Position numbers and translations under genes: made by a program. From assembly GCA_027559495.1 (NCBI GenBank), contig JAMXSV010000008.1, positions 124,001 through 188,000 on the forward strand: 64,000 nt of DNA, written 5' to 3'. Numbering within the stretch: the stretch's first letter is position 1; each line of letters begins with the position of its first letter. The DNA is from Aurifilum marmelostoma. Its lineage: Eukaryota; Ascomycota; Sordariomycetes; Diaporthales; Cryphonectriaceae. Under the pieces are notes generated by a model that made no database searches, had not been told where the DNA came from, and was given only the letters and a program-made list of their open reading frames with translations. Below, piece by piece: positions 8,846-19,504 of this stretch.

Positions 8846-11693
8846 TCAGGCCTCCGGATCTACTACAATTAGATCCACCCTGCAGGAATTACACTGTTCA
8901 TGGCCGCGGCAACTGGGCGTGAGACATGTAGGGCTAAGGTCGGTGAGGCACTGCTCCCGGCAACCGCACTGGGGGAGCCATTAGCTAATGATAGCGTAGT
9001 AGTAACACGACGTGAGACTTACGCAATACCACACCGAAGTGACGCGCCTTTTCTGCGGTCTTGATGGCTTCGTCTCATCATCAAATTGTCTCTTTGATGA
9101 TCGGGCTGCGCTGCCCGCCTGGATTGAAGAGAGGGATGGGGTATCGGCTGTTTCTTCTCTAACATTCGGGTCGACTTCCTTGAGCACAACATTGACTTCC
9201 AGCCCCATTTCCATGTGTTCCCACTGGGAGACGTCCAGGCCATTGGAAAAGTGCTGGTCAATGTGATCAATTCGGCTAACCCAGGCCTTGATCCCTTTAT
9301 CCTTGACACTGACCATGCTCCTGCAGAACCCACACCAGAAACTGACCTCATAGTTACGACCATCGAGACAGCTCAGTAACCTGGAGTCAATGGCGGCAGG
9401 GTCGGCGATGGAGTGGTCTTTCAATAGATGAGACTTGAACTGCTCTCGGCGGTTATACTGCCTCCCACACGTCTCACGTGCATCGGCTGAGCTCCCCACA
9501 TTACATTGCCACAGCTCGAGCTGGTAATGCTGACTGTTTTCATGACGCTTCCAGTCGTTTTTGCTACCGAACTTCTTTTGGCACTTGGGAAACGTGCAGC
9601 CATACGGCTTGGCATGACGCTTCGAGTGCTTTCTGAGGCCGCTGTCAGTGACACGCAGGTGGGAAGGATGAGTTCCACTTACCTTAGGTCGCATTCTCTT
9701 TTAAAGGCCTTGGGGCAACCTGATACAGGGCAGACGAATAACGTTTGCACTATATCGGAGCAGACACTAGACCGTCCGTTGGGAATGGCCTCTGCCTTGA
9801 CTTCTCTGACCTCGGCTGTGCTGTTCTTCTCATAGCCCAGGCTGCCCAACGCCTCTGCAAGAGTCGTCTTATTCACTCTTCGTAATATCTCTGCGAGCGC
9901 CCTCTTGTCCTCGAGGGCCGTGAGCATATCATTGGCTTTGTTCTCCACATCCATGTTTTGGTCATCACGAGACGACTCCGTGGTCCTGGACTGCTCAGGC
10001 TGGCTTGCGACCGCATCCCGGGAGACCTGTGCCGTTTTGGTGTTCACTGGCGAGCTGTAAATGAGAGACGTTGTCTCTGCAGACAGCTCATCTTTACCAA
10101 TGTCAATATGCTCATATTGTAGGTCACTGGCTCCAGTCTCGGTGATCCGTTTGCTTGTGCTATATTGATGTGGTGTGAGGCCTATCGACATCTTGCGGGG
10201 TGTCTCTGAAGTTGTCAGGGCTGTTATTTCTTTTGTGTCGGACTGGTCCCCTTGTCTCACAGACTCATGATCCAGCTTTGATGACTTGTCGAATGAAGTT
10301 AGGTGCAGATCGGTGCTGTGTTCGACTACAGCGCTTGCGAGGCCTGTCCCGTCTTCAACATCTAAAGAGCGCCCCCCTAGATGAGATAATGCAGTATTCA
10401 CGTCAAAATCGACTGATTGCACCTGCATCGCCGTACTTGGATCTCGAGGCGGAGCTGCAGTGTCAGCGATCATGAGCCGTTGCTCCGGTGCCACGGCACT
10501 CTGGAAACCATGGTGGAGATAGTGGTCTAAGGTGGAGGAGTTCCTTGGTTCTTCTGCCGAGGTTGCCGGCGAATACAAAGACCAGTCGTTATTCGGCTCT
10601 GGGATCTCACTATTACGGTAGAGCACGCTGGACGTGAATGCATCTCCGACGGATGATCCCAGGCCAGCAAGAGCAAGATCAGATATCATGGAATGCGGTG
10701 GCGGTCTATTCGGCCATGTCAGTCCATACAGATGCCAACCCGGCTGATAAAGGTACGCTAGGTATTGGCTTACTTGAAAACAAACCTCTCCGCTATTTTC
10801 TCCTCAATTGACATATGATGCATTCTCTTCAGATGTTGCCTAAAGTTATCTGCGCGTGGCCAGATCTTGTCTTTTGCGCGACAGTCTGCGATACCACACC
10901 TGTAGTATTTCCCGCTGGGGCAAGAGTGAGGATGGCAGCTTCTCATATGTCGTTCGAGATCATTCGAGGTTATAAAGCCCTCGAGGCGTGTGCAGCCGGT
11001 GACTTTACACCGATGTGGCTTCTCATGCTTGGCTTTGTGTTTCCTACACGGATCCCATTAGCCAAGGCGCTTGGTGGGTGCCAGCAGAAACTCATACCTC
11101 AGCTCGGACTTGTTCTTCACCTCTGTGTTGCAGGAGCGGCAGACAAGTCCATTGTTGTCTTCATCGACGACTATCGGCTCAGCCTCGTGACCAGATTCCG
11201 AGGACCTCCAGTGTCCATAAGGCGGTATGGAAGAGTCGAAGGGAAAACTAGCTGGATGGCTTGCGACACTTGCAGTCTCTCCAGAGCGATCGCAGTCTCC
11301 GTAGATAGACCCATTGGCCACGCTGGGCCCTGTCCTGCTCGCAGACCCGTAACCTGAGTCGGAAGGCCCAATCGTGTCGCATTCAGATGAAGGTGCATAG
11401 TTGCGGTGCAGCACAAAGGGTGCTCCGCTGTGTGCGTAGGAGAGCTTTGGCCCAGTCTGCGATGCGGCGGAATTTCTCCCGACGAGGGGATTCCATGGCT
11501 CTGAGTTTGTGTCCCAAAGATGGCCCCTTGGGGGTGGTCCCATCGGGGCGTGAGTTGCGCTCGGTGGTCCGTAGATGTTGCCAGTGGATTGCAAGTCGCC
11601 TAAGTGCACAGCCGGATCAGGCGTTGGTACCGACAAAGACGAACCGACACTGTTCAGGACCGGCTCGACAGGCTTCGGTGGGGAAAGCATCAT
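8846..11693 (-). CDS. C2H2 zinc-finger protein with two finger clusters, five exons, 873 residues
   Basis: I assembled this gene from five exons: 11693-11098, 11043-10774, 10705-9683, 9632-9023 and 8968-8846. All junctions have GT..AG ends and consistent phases, and the total of 2622 nt gives a complete frame. Cluster 1 spans exons 1-2: C185-x2-C188...H201-x3-H205, C211-x4-C216...H231-x4-H236, C248-x4-C253...H269-x4-H274. The first intron splits finger 1 at ELR|KHKAKH. Cluster 2 spans exons 3-4: C614-x4-C619...H632-x3-H636 (split at CDLR|KHSKRH), then C642-x4-C647...H660-x4-H665 (GSKNDWKRHENSQH), then a further finger-like CGRQYNRREQFKSH. About 325 S/T/E-rich residues lie between the clusters. 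Exon 5 encodes a cysteine-rich tail starting VWYCCGCREQC, with seven further C/H residues, resembling the zinc-ribbon-like ends of fungal C2H2 proteins. It is probably nuclear; its targets are unknown. An additional 5' exon is possible, because a TTAG site lies just upstream of the ATG. Confidence 0.85.
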
Positions 11694-14299
11694 GGAACTG
11701 GGTACCTAAGCAGTGCGTGAGATATACATCAGAGCAGAACAGGAGATGGGACCTGCATACCCAAGATAGGTTCGGCCTGGTGAACGAGGATTCAATTTTG
11801 GTTCTAATCTGCTAGAAATTCAGCGCCCGTGATCGTAGACATTGCGTGTTGGATGACGTGTGGCCGTACACAAAATTTGGAAAACTGCTCGTCCTTTGAT
11901 CATCTGGGGGCTGCAAAACCCATAGCTCGTGCTGTACCTCCCGACGGCCAAGGAAGCCTGCAGAATCCAGGCGCCAGGTATTGTGTGGTGAACCGTGAAC
12001 AAGAGACGCATGGGATGGGGTAATGGCGGATGGTGGATCACAGGCTCTCAGTCAGCGATCCCATCTCAAGCAAGGCAGTGATCTCGAGCGCAGTCCGCTG
12101 CGGAATCCAGGATGGCATCGAATCGTAAAAAGAGAAGACGAAGATGTAAGAGAAGACGACGATGAGGGATCCGAGCAACCCGTCGATCACGCAGAGATCG
12201 CAGGGCCTGTCATCCTGACACTAAAGCGCATCAATTATCGAGCCGACGACCTTCGACCAGATCGCCTCCTGGTGGTGCGTATGCCTCAACGCCGTTACCC
12301 TCTCAGACCTAGGGCGTCGACAAGTCACACGGCAGGTGTTTGTGGAGCGTACAGGCCTTCACGACTCCTCCATCTGCATGTTCTGTGTGCAAGCAGCAAG
12401 CAGGTGGGGTTGAAGCGCAGCCAGCGCTCGAGAACGAAGGGTGTGTGTGGGCTGGGTGGTTGGTTGGTTGGATGGATGGACAGGATCGCAGCGACGATGA
12501 CGCGCGGGTTCTGCACTTTGCAGTGAGAGGCGGCCTGCTTAGGATCGCAGTTGCCCAGTTCTGCAGAGCAGTGGTCTCGTGAGGCGGACACTTGTTCGCC
12601 TTATGCATGGGCTTAGCGCCCTGGCACAGGGCATTTTCGGTGTGCAAGGGTGCTGTGCTGTCCAATCAAACTGTCTTGCGCGACACCCTTACTGTACAGC
12701 GGCCTGTCCTGTCGCAGTGGGGACGCTTTTTCGGTCAGGGCGCAGGACACTTCGGGGGGCGGGACACTTTTGGGGCGGGGGGCGGGTGGTGGTACTGGAG
12801 GAGCGCTGGAGGGTAGTGGGATGTCTCTATTAGATGTCAGGTCCACCTGACCCAAAACTAAGAGGCACTGACAGCACACCAAAATCCGAGACAAGGCAAC
12901 TAGGATCACGTGCTCTTTCCAGCACTTGTAACAATTCCAGCGACAACATCATCAACCTCGCATCAGGCTGGCTTTCGCACCGATAACAAACTTTAGCCGG
13001 GACACGATATGCAGAAAATATCTCCCATCTCTGTGGTGGCCAGAAATGAACATCTGAGAACTAAATAACAGGAGTCTGCCTGCAGGAAACCCATCCAATT
13101 CGTTGACGAGAGCGCCGTGGAGACCAGCGATTCAAGTCGTACAAACATGATTTACCTGGTCAGCTACAACCCTCCCGGATTCAATTGCCTGAGTTGCATG
13201 TGCTGCGACCTAATAGCCTTGATTCATTTGCAGAAGGAGGTCCCTGTGCCGGCCGGGGGCGTCCGATCGGTTGAGGTCGGCTATCCGGGGATGTTTGAAG
13301 CCCTTCATTCGGATTTGCCAGATGGCGATACCTCCACATCTCAAAGCCTGTATAGTCGGCTCTCAGCTTGATTGTTTTCCTGTATGGCATGAAGCATTAT
13401 CTCCTCGCAGTCATTACAAATCGTACCTGGGTCGACGAACAGTGCTTATAGACCAGAGGCGGACATTAGATGGATCGCACCGACTTGTCACTTTTTTCGT
13501 ACTGCTTTTCTGACGTGCCCCAGCAGTATATACAGGGACGACAGGGACGTACATCTCGACTACGAACATGCGACGGACGGATCCGGCCGCTGCCCCTCAG
13601 TTGAATAGCTCTCAGCTGTGGTGTGTGCGCGTTGCATGGTCGTTGCAAGCGTTTGGCCAGTTCATGGAGCTGGAAGCGATAGACGACTTCTGATTTGGAT
13701 GACGAGATAGACTCTTAAGCCCTACAAGAAGAGCCAGGAGCGGGACAATCCATCGATCCCACGACTTTGCGAGACCCTCCCACCACACCACATCAGAAAT
13801 ATTGTCTCGTATGAGCCTGCGGCAAGCAAGCCATGGCTTGGTGTCCCGCAGGATTTTACTGCTGAGTTCCCGGTCTTCAGAGCCCAAAGCTATCAAAGCC
13901 CTGGGTTTTCTCTGGCATCGCAGGAGCAGCCTGATTCGACCGCTAAATCTCCTGCAGGTAAGATGCCTGTACGGCTATTTTTGGTGGCCGACATGACACC
14001 CTGCCTTGTCTGGCTCGGCAAGGCGCGTCTCTCAGTCCGGACCTCACCATGAGACATCCCTGAACGAAATGATCTGTCAAAACTGACCTTGGCCAGTCTC
14101 GCTGTCTGCAAGCTGACGAAGGAAACAGCATTCACAGAATTCGTATATCCCGACTCGTTGCAAATACCATCGACTAACCGCCCTCAGAAGAAGCAGTACC
14201 CAAATACATCGGATTGCCAGATGAACCCTTGCAGAGAGCTCATGCTGAGGCGCGTTTACAAACGGAACAGGCGTCCCTGCTGCACCTGTAGGTTAGTCT

Positions 14300-14334
14300 A
14301 CACACACACACACACGCACGCACGCACGCACACA
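14300..14334. repeat. CA / GCAC microsatellite
   Basis: A CA dinucleotide run passes into GCAC tetranucleotide copies and back to CA. It is non-coding. Confidence 0.9.
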
Positions 14335-14926
14335 TGGCGTCATGGTAAAGGTGCATATGCAACGTCGCGCATGTTTGCTCATCTGCCTCTCCAACGTCGC
14401 ATTGGACGCACAAAGATGTTTTCCTTTCGATGGCCTGCTCACACTTGCTTGGTTGGCACGCTTTGATCCTGAAGTCCGCTTGCAGCGTGCGTGCTGGCGG
14501 ACATCTCGATGATTGTTGCTTCTCATGACACGCGAACGGTCTTGCGGTGAAGTGTTTTGTGTAACACCGAGATACGACGTGCCTAAGGCTGCTCCTGGAC
14601 TGCGTCTTCCCGGGTGGAGGTGTGATGGAAGGTCCTGCATCGACCCCCTGATTAGACATGCCAGATGCGTGTGGGCATGCTGTTGACGGGCTTCACCGCA
14701 CACTGACCAATGCTAGTTGTGGTGGGTGGCAAGCACCTGATGAGATACCGTACCGAAAGCCCATCGGGAACCTCCTTTCACACGCAGCGCCTGGCTCCAC
14801 TCCTACGATATGCATGGGCGGGAAGAGAAAGCAGCACGACATGCGCCTTGATGATCTGTGAAGTTTGCTTCAAAATCAAATGGAGACCCGGCGAGGATGT
14901 GTCCGCAGAACCGGTAGGCCGAGAGG

Positions 14927-14932
14927 TATAAA
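14927..14932 (+). promoter_or_regulatory. Candidate TATA box of the small cysteine-rich gene
   Basis: TATAAA lies about 265 bp upstream of the ATG at 15196. It is followed by a C/T-rich leader (15115-15175) of the kind found in fungal 5' untranslated regions. The assignment rests on position and sequence only. Confidence 0.4.
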
Positions 14933-15195
14933 GGGTCCCGAGGGACATACATTACTTGCTATCATCTTTGAGCCATCTGCCCACGGATCCTCCTCCTACA
15001 AACGACGTGGAATCCCGAGAAAGGAGCTCCTGCACGCATTTGATTGCTCTATAGAGACACATCCCGTGCCTCCAATAACCTCTTCTGGCCTCACACACGA
15101 GTCCGTGATCATTCATACTTCTCTTCCCTCTCTCTGTCTAACATTTCCTCACTCCGAGACCCAATCGTTTCTCAACAAGAGAAATTAAGCCCATC

Positions 15196-15515
15196 ATGTG
15201 CGACTGGGAAGAGTTCATCTTTGGATGCTCCTGCTCCTATACCAAGCGCAAGACCTACTGCCACTTCGCCCGCAACGACCCGAACCACCAGTGCTTCGGC
15301 GTCCAGGTCCTCAGGAAGGTCTGGGACGTCCCCGAGCCCTGCGACAGGTGCATTAGTAACAACAGAGCCGCTGTGCAGGCGGCCAATGGCTGGAGCCACC
15401 AATACGCAACACAGGAGCCCAGTGAGTCTCGCCATTTTATTTTCCTCCTTGTGTACTACAAAGTCTAGTGCAGCCCTAGTGACTGACGATGTATCTAGGC
15501 CGACGCCGCCGCTAA
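15196..15515 (+). CDS. Small cysteine-rich fungal protein, 80 residues, two exons
   Basis: Exon 1 is 15196-15421; the intron is 15422-15498 (GTGAGT donor, ACTGACG branch, TCTAG acceptor); exon 2 is 15499-15515. The spliced protein begins MCDWEEFIFGCSCSY, contains the block YCHFARNDPNHQCFGV and a CDRC pair, and ends in four arginines. I recognise the MCDWEEF / YCHFARNDPNHQCFGV pattern as a recurring family of very small proteins in ascomycetes, without a known function. There is no signal peptide, so despite its seven cysteines it is probably intracellular, perhaps metal-binding through C-x2-C and H/C residues (inference). Without the intron the frame would run on into hydrophobic sequence to 15468, which is less likely given the good splice signals. 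A TATA element and pyrimidine-rich leader precede it. Confidence 0.75.
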
Positions 15516-16483
15516 TGAGACAAACGGCATGCACTTACTTCTTCATGATATCACGGCAACAAGGCCGAGGGGTCTGGATTCGGCCACATGGTGTGGTACT
15601 TATGATAGAGAGAAACTGTAGGGCATCTGCTACTCCCTTCCGACGCTGGCAGATAGGCCTTGCCTTGCTCACGTGTCAGTAGATGCTCGAGGAGACTGGG
15701 AGGCTTGGAGTCTCAGTCGATTCGTTTGCGTTATAGTCGGGGGTCAACCATGGGAATCGGGAAATAAAGCACTACGCGATTTGGAATTACTATTAGATTG
15801 GATACATGCCCTCATTCACGACCAATCTTGCGACCACACATCACCATGCGTATGCGATCAAATCATGCCCTAATTTATCAGTAGTGATATGTCCCCGTTT
15901 GTCTGGTGAAATACAACAGCAATACCAACCTATCAGACAGCTTTCAGCTCGCCTTTCTGTCCTCTTCCCTGGATTGACAGGGCATGAAGAATGTGCCCCC
16001 GGGCGTGAAATGCTAAGCCAAACAATAGAAACCACACCATGCCATGGCAAGGGGGGAAACGCCTAGAGGAGCCAGGCACATAGATGACACAGGGTAGTTG
16101 CGTCTGCCTTCCCGCCTCCTAGAAAGCCTGCTGAAAATGACGGTGCAGGTTGCCGTCTGGGCCCGCACTCATAAAAGCATTTGGAATCGGGCCGGCTGAA
16201 ATCTATCCAGCCTAGACGGAAAATTCCCTGAGCAACGGGATTTGACCTCATGAGATGCAGGTCCCCGATTTTCCCAGTCACACAAAGGCTCATTGTCTGC
16301 AGTGTGTGGCTGCGTATCGAGCTCGTTGAAGACAATTGACATGGATTCGTTTTGCTCTACCCCCACAGACACACCAACCATTGAGAGCGATTGTCAGGGG
16401 TGGAAAGGATAACAAACATGCGTTTCAGAATAAACGACAACAGACCGTTTGTCGGAATGATGAATTGGTTCTTCTGCCCAATT
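15516..16483. other. Intergenic, convergent 3' flanks
   Basis: The 3' regions of the small cysteine-rich gene (plus) and the Dap1-like gene (minus) face each other here. I see no further gene, repeat or RNA. Confidence 0.55.
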
Positions 16484-17244
16484 TCAGAGCGCTGCTCCTG
16501 AAGAAGCACCCGCTGCAGGCGCCTCCTCGTCATCAAAATTCGTGGCACCCTCGACGCGACCCACGACATTGTACCTGTTGGAAAAGAACTTGATCCAGTC
16601 TTTGAGCACGCCCTTCTCCTTATCATCCAGATCCTTCCAGTCTGAGGACACATCCTCGCTCTTGGTGGATGACTTTCCCAAGGCGCGCGAGGCATCTTTG
16701 CCAGCGAAGACTGGACGGATAGGTCAGAATCTAGTATCCACAAAATGCACACATGGTAAAGAGGGTAGGTGATAGAAGGCCACATAATATGTAAATAGCC
16801 ACTGCGTTCGCGAGATCTCGATCAGGGTCTTCCTGCTCTTACTGACCATGGTAGGAACCCCCAGGTTGATAGGCCTTGTTGCCGGTCACATCATAAACCT
16901 TGCCCTGTAAAAGTTAGTCAGACATGGCGACCTTTCCCTTCAAACCCGTCATCAGAGGATCGCACCTTGATGGCCACATAACACTTCCCGCCATTAGTAC
17001 CTATACCAAGTCCATCAGCCGACCAGATCATCTAAGAAGACAGAGGGCGGTGACCAGCATCACTTGGTACATGATCCCGTGCCATCTCGTCACTTTCAAT
17101 AACAAGCGACATGGCTCAGAGAAGAGAGCTGCAACATCCGAGCGGTCGCTACTCACCATCAGCCTTGGCCAGTTCCTCTGGACTTATAGGGTCGTCCTTG
17201 GGAGGATCCAGCTTCACGGTTTCCTTGGGCTTAAAGTCAGGCAT
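16484..17244 (-). CDS. dap1: Dap1-like cytochrome b5-fold haem protein, four exons, 135 residues
   Basis: Exons are 17244-17157, 17000-16966, 16904-16847 and 16710-16484, all with GT..AG ends and compatible phases (408 nt). The protein starts MPDFKPKETVKLDPPKDDP. It carries the membrane-associated progesterone receptor (MAPR) domain: VAIKGKVYDVTGNKAY, then GGSYHVFAGKDASRAL, and a C-terminal DKEKGVLKDWIKFFSNRYN with the usual GRVEGATNF end. In MAPR proteins (yeast Dap1, human PGRMC1) haem iron is held by a tyrosine in this segment; here the Tyr of GGSYHVF is the candidate. Dap1 binds haem and supports sterol synthesis by acting on cytochrome P450 enzymes such as Erg11. Unlike PGRMC1 it lacks an N-terminal membrane helix, as in other short filamentous-fungal forms. 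It is transcribed divergently from the Mgr3-like gene. Confidence 0.88.
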
Positions 17245-17760
17245 GTCGAGTCTGGAAGTGGCGATATAAGAAGATCCTGGGAGTAATTGGTATACGAGTG
17301 TGGAAGGCAGTTTTCAAGGCGGATCCAGGAGTGCAGTGTGTAGGTCAGTCGCCTGTCAAAGTACGGTGAGACGTGGGCGATCCGTAAGTCGAGTATGTTT
17401 ATTCGTGGGAGGTGAAGCCGTGGTGGGGTCTTCAACGAGGGTAGCGGGGTTCTAACCTCGGCGTCCCCTGCTAAACCGAGCCCATAGTGCTAGTACTGAG
17501 GCGTTTGAGAAGGAAACTGTCATAGCTTTGGACTTACAGGCGGTCGATCCAGTTGCCGGGGGCAAGGATTCCGTCATAGAGCCGCTGGGCATAGCACCGC
17601 TGCCAAAAAGTTCATGACCATTCATTCGCCTTCGGCTGAACCTCTTCGCTTTTGCGCCAATCTCAAGTACGCCGCAACGGCTATGAATTCCGATGGATAC
17701 CCTCGCTCTGTTTGATTCCTGACCCTCGAGATACACGCGTTCCCATTCTTCAAGACGGAA
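17245..17760. promoter_or_regulatory. Shared divergent promoter region, Dap1-like / Mgr3-like
   Basis: A 516-bp gap separates the two outward-facing start codons and must hold both promoters and leaders. I cannot point to a convincing TATA box for either gene. An in-frame minus-strand ORF at 17452-17859 overlaps the start of the Mgr3-like gene and is taken as a chance frame. Confidence 0.5.
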
Positions 17761-19504
17761 ATGCTTCCAATCCGCGGCGTGAAGCTGCCTCAGTATGGGA
17801 TGCTCCGAGCTGGCATTCGACCTTCCACCCAGCCACTGATTCGACGTTCGACCGCCCACGCTCGAGCCTTGAAAGCCTTACCTTTGAGCACACCCTACTC
17901 TGACGGGCTCTTGAAGACCAGAAGATCTCTCGGTCAAGATCAGACTCGATGGATAACATCTGACAGCCGGCGGGCCACGCCACCAGGCTATCCAAATAAG
18001 AAGGAGACCATCTGGCAGACACTGCGCCGCGCATTGCGGTTCTCCAGCCTCTTCCGCGGCCAGAGCCTCAAGAGGCTCTTTCGAGAAAGCCCTGAGGAGA
18101 CTGTCCTAGCTGTATTGCTGTAGGTTACCCTCGCCGGCCCAAATGAGATTCAAAACACCACTAATAAGTCTCCGTCAGGCTCCTTGCGACCTCCGCAGCC
18201 GTTGCATACGCCATCTACATGTACTTCAACTATTTCTATGCCGAGCAATTTACCAAATACCCGCCAGATGTCGCCAAGTCCCTCCGACGCGCGCTCTACT
18301 ACAGCAATCACCAGCCTGATCCGAAGCTGGCGCTCAAGTACTACAAGCTTGCTCTCGAGCAGTGTACCGCCAATGGCCTCGACCCCTTCTCCGACGACGT
18401 TATTGGCATCAAGATTCAGCTTGCGGCGTGGCTCGAGAAGATGGGCAACATCCCCGGTGCGATCCACGTCCTGGATCTGGTCCTCAAGGAGAACAAGAAG
18501 TGGCTAAGCATGGTCAAGACAAACCCTGAAAAATTGCCGAGGGCACCTCTCCCAAGGGCAGCTATCGGGGATGATCAGTCAACGCCGGCGATCACACAAG
18601 AGGACTTTGAGCAGTGGGTCCGGTCTTCTCGTACCCGCGTGCTGCTTAAATCCTGTCAGATCAGCGTCAAGCTAGGGACGCTGTATGCGGAGGAGCACGT
18701 CCTGGACAACGACAAGTCACATGAACACCTGGTGTGGGCCGTCGAGGAGGCTCTCGCAGAGTTTCAGCGAAGGGCTGCAGAGGGCGTCAAGGACGGCGAG
18801 GGTTCGTGGCTGACGCCCGAGGAGATTGGTGGTGCGTTGGAATGTAAGTAATGCAACTCTCTGTATCCATGCGAGTCAGGACTTCCTGCCAGTGTCGCTG
18901 ACGTACGTCCGAAGCCCTGGGCAACAGCTACGAGAGAAAAGGGCAGTTCGACCTGGCGCTGCCACTATTCTTCCAGGCACTTCGGCTCTGCCGAGACCAA
19001 TGCCACCTTGCAGTAATCAGTAAGTCATTGCGAACCCACGGGGCGCTTTCTGACCTAGTCTCCCTGAGTGGACTCCATTTTGCTAGAACATAAGTATGCT
19101 CACAAGTGCCAGTGAACAATCTTGCCGTATCCTTTGCTCAACACCCACCTCGCCCACCATACGAGACACTCGCCGGCATCGTTGCCGGTCAGGACGATCA
19201 AGGAGCTCCAGCCTCAGTGGCTTCCGGCCAGACCTGGACCCGCAAGGATCATCTTGAATCTGCTACGAGGTGGGCTAAGAACGCACTCAAACACGCGAAA
19301 GAGCCCACGGGAGATGCGCGGACCCCAGAATGCGACCAGGCTTGTGCCGTGGCGCTCGTCAACCTCGGGGACATCGCGACAATGTCTGGCGACTACAACC
19401 TGGCTCGCCGAAGATATGAGCGCGCCATCAAGGTCAGCGAGGAGAACAGCTTTACCGAGGGCATCAAGCAGGCCCAGACGGGGTTGCAGCGGCTTTCGCA
19501 GTGA
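17761..19504 (+). CDS. mgr3: Mgr3-like mitochondrial TPR protein, four exons, 506 residues
   Basis: Exons are 17761-18119, 18179-18843, 18915-19019 and 19113-19504. Introns carry GTAGGT, GTAAGT and GTAAGT donors, and phases agree (1521 nt). The arginine-rich, acid-poor N-terminus fits a mitochondrial presequence. A membrane segment lies at about residues 115-135, created across intron 1 (VLAVLL|LATSAAVAYAIYMYFNY). Tetratricopeptide-like helices follow: SLRRALYYSNHQPDPKLALK, KMGNIPGAIHVLDLVL, LGNSYERKGQFDLALPLFFQ, and LGDIATMSGDYNLARRRYER near the end. This is the layout of Mgr3, an inner-membrane protein that with Mgr1 delivers substrates to the i-AAA protease Yme1. Assignment to Mgr3 rather than another mitochondrial TPR protein is from architecture. 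A GTG at 19106 is not a start, since the exon joins in phase at 19113. Confidence 0.82.

Larger units (their letters stand above)
11694..15195. other. 3.5-kb region without a supported gene
   Basis: The left part is the promoter of the two-cluster zinc-finger gene (minus strand, start 11693). The right part is the promoter of the small cysteine-rich gene at 15196. A frame at 12023-12526 (plus) has an acidic patch (VREDDDEGSEQPVDH) followed by VILTLKRINYRADDL, which looks slightly protein-like. It ends in low-complexity sequence and matches no family I know, so I do not call it. G-rich runs lie near 12750-12800, and the CA/CACG repeat is at 14300-14334. Confidence 0.5.

Noticed and set aside
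12023..12526. 167-codon plus-strand frame with an acidic patch
   Set aside because: Only the middle third looks protein-like. The end is repetitive (GGWLVGWMD) and there is no family match or splice-linked neighbour.
15044..15682. 212-codon plus-strand frame overlapping the small cysteine-rich gene
   Set aside because: It is in another frame, S/R/T-rich with no domain, whereas the overlapped frame has a recognisable family block and good splice sites.
16224..16256. Minus-strand GGTCAAATCCCG resembling a tRNA T-arm
   Set aside because: The stem does not pair and no A-box or acceptor stem could be found around it.
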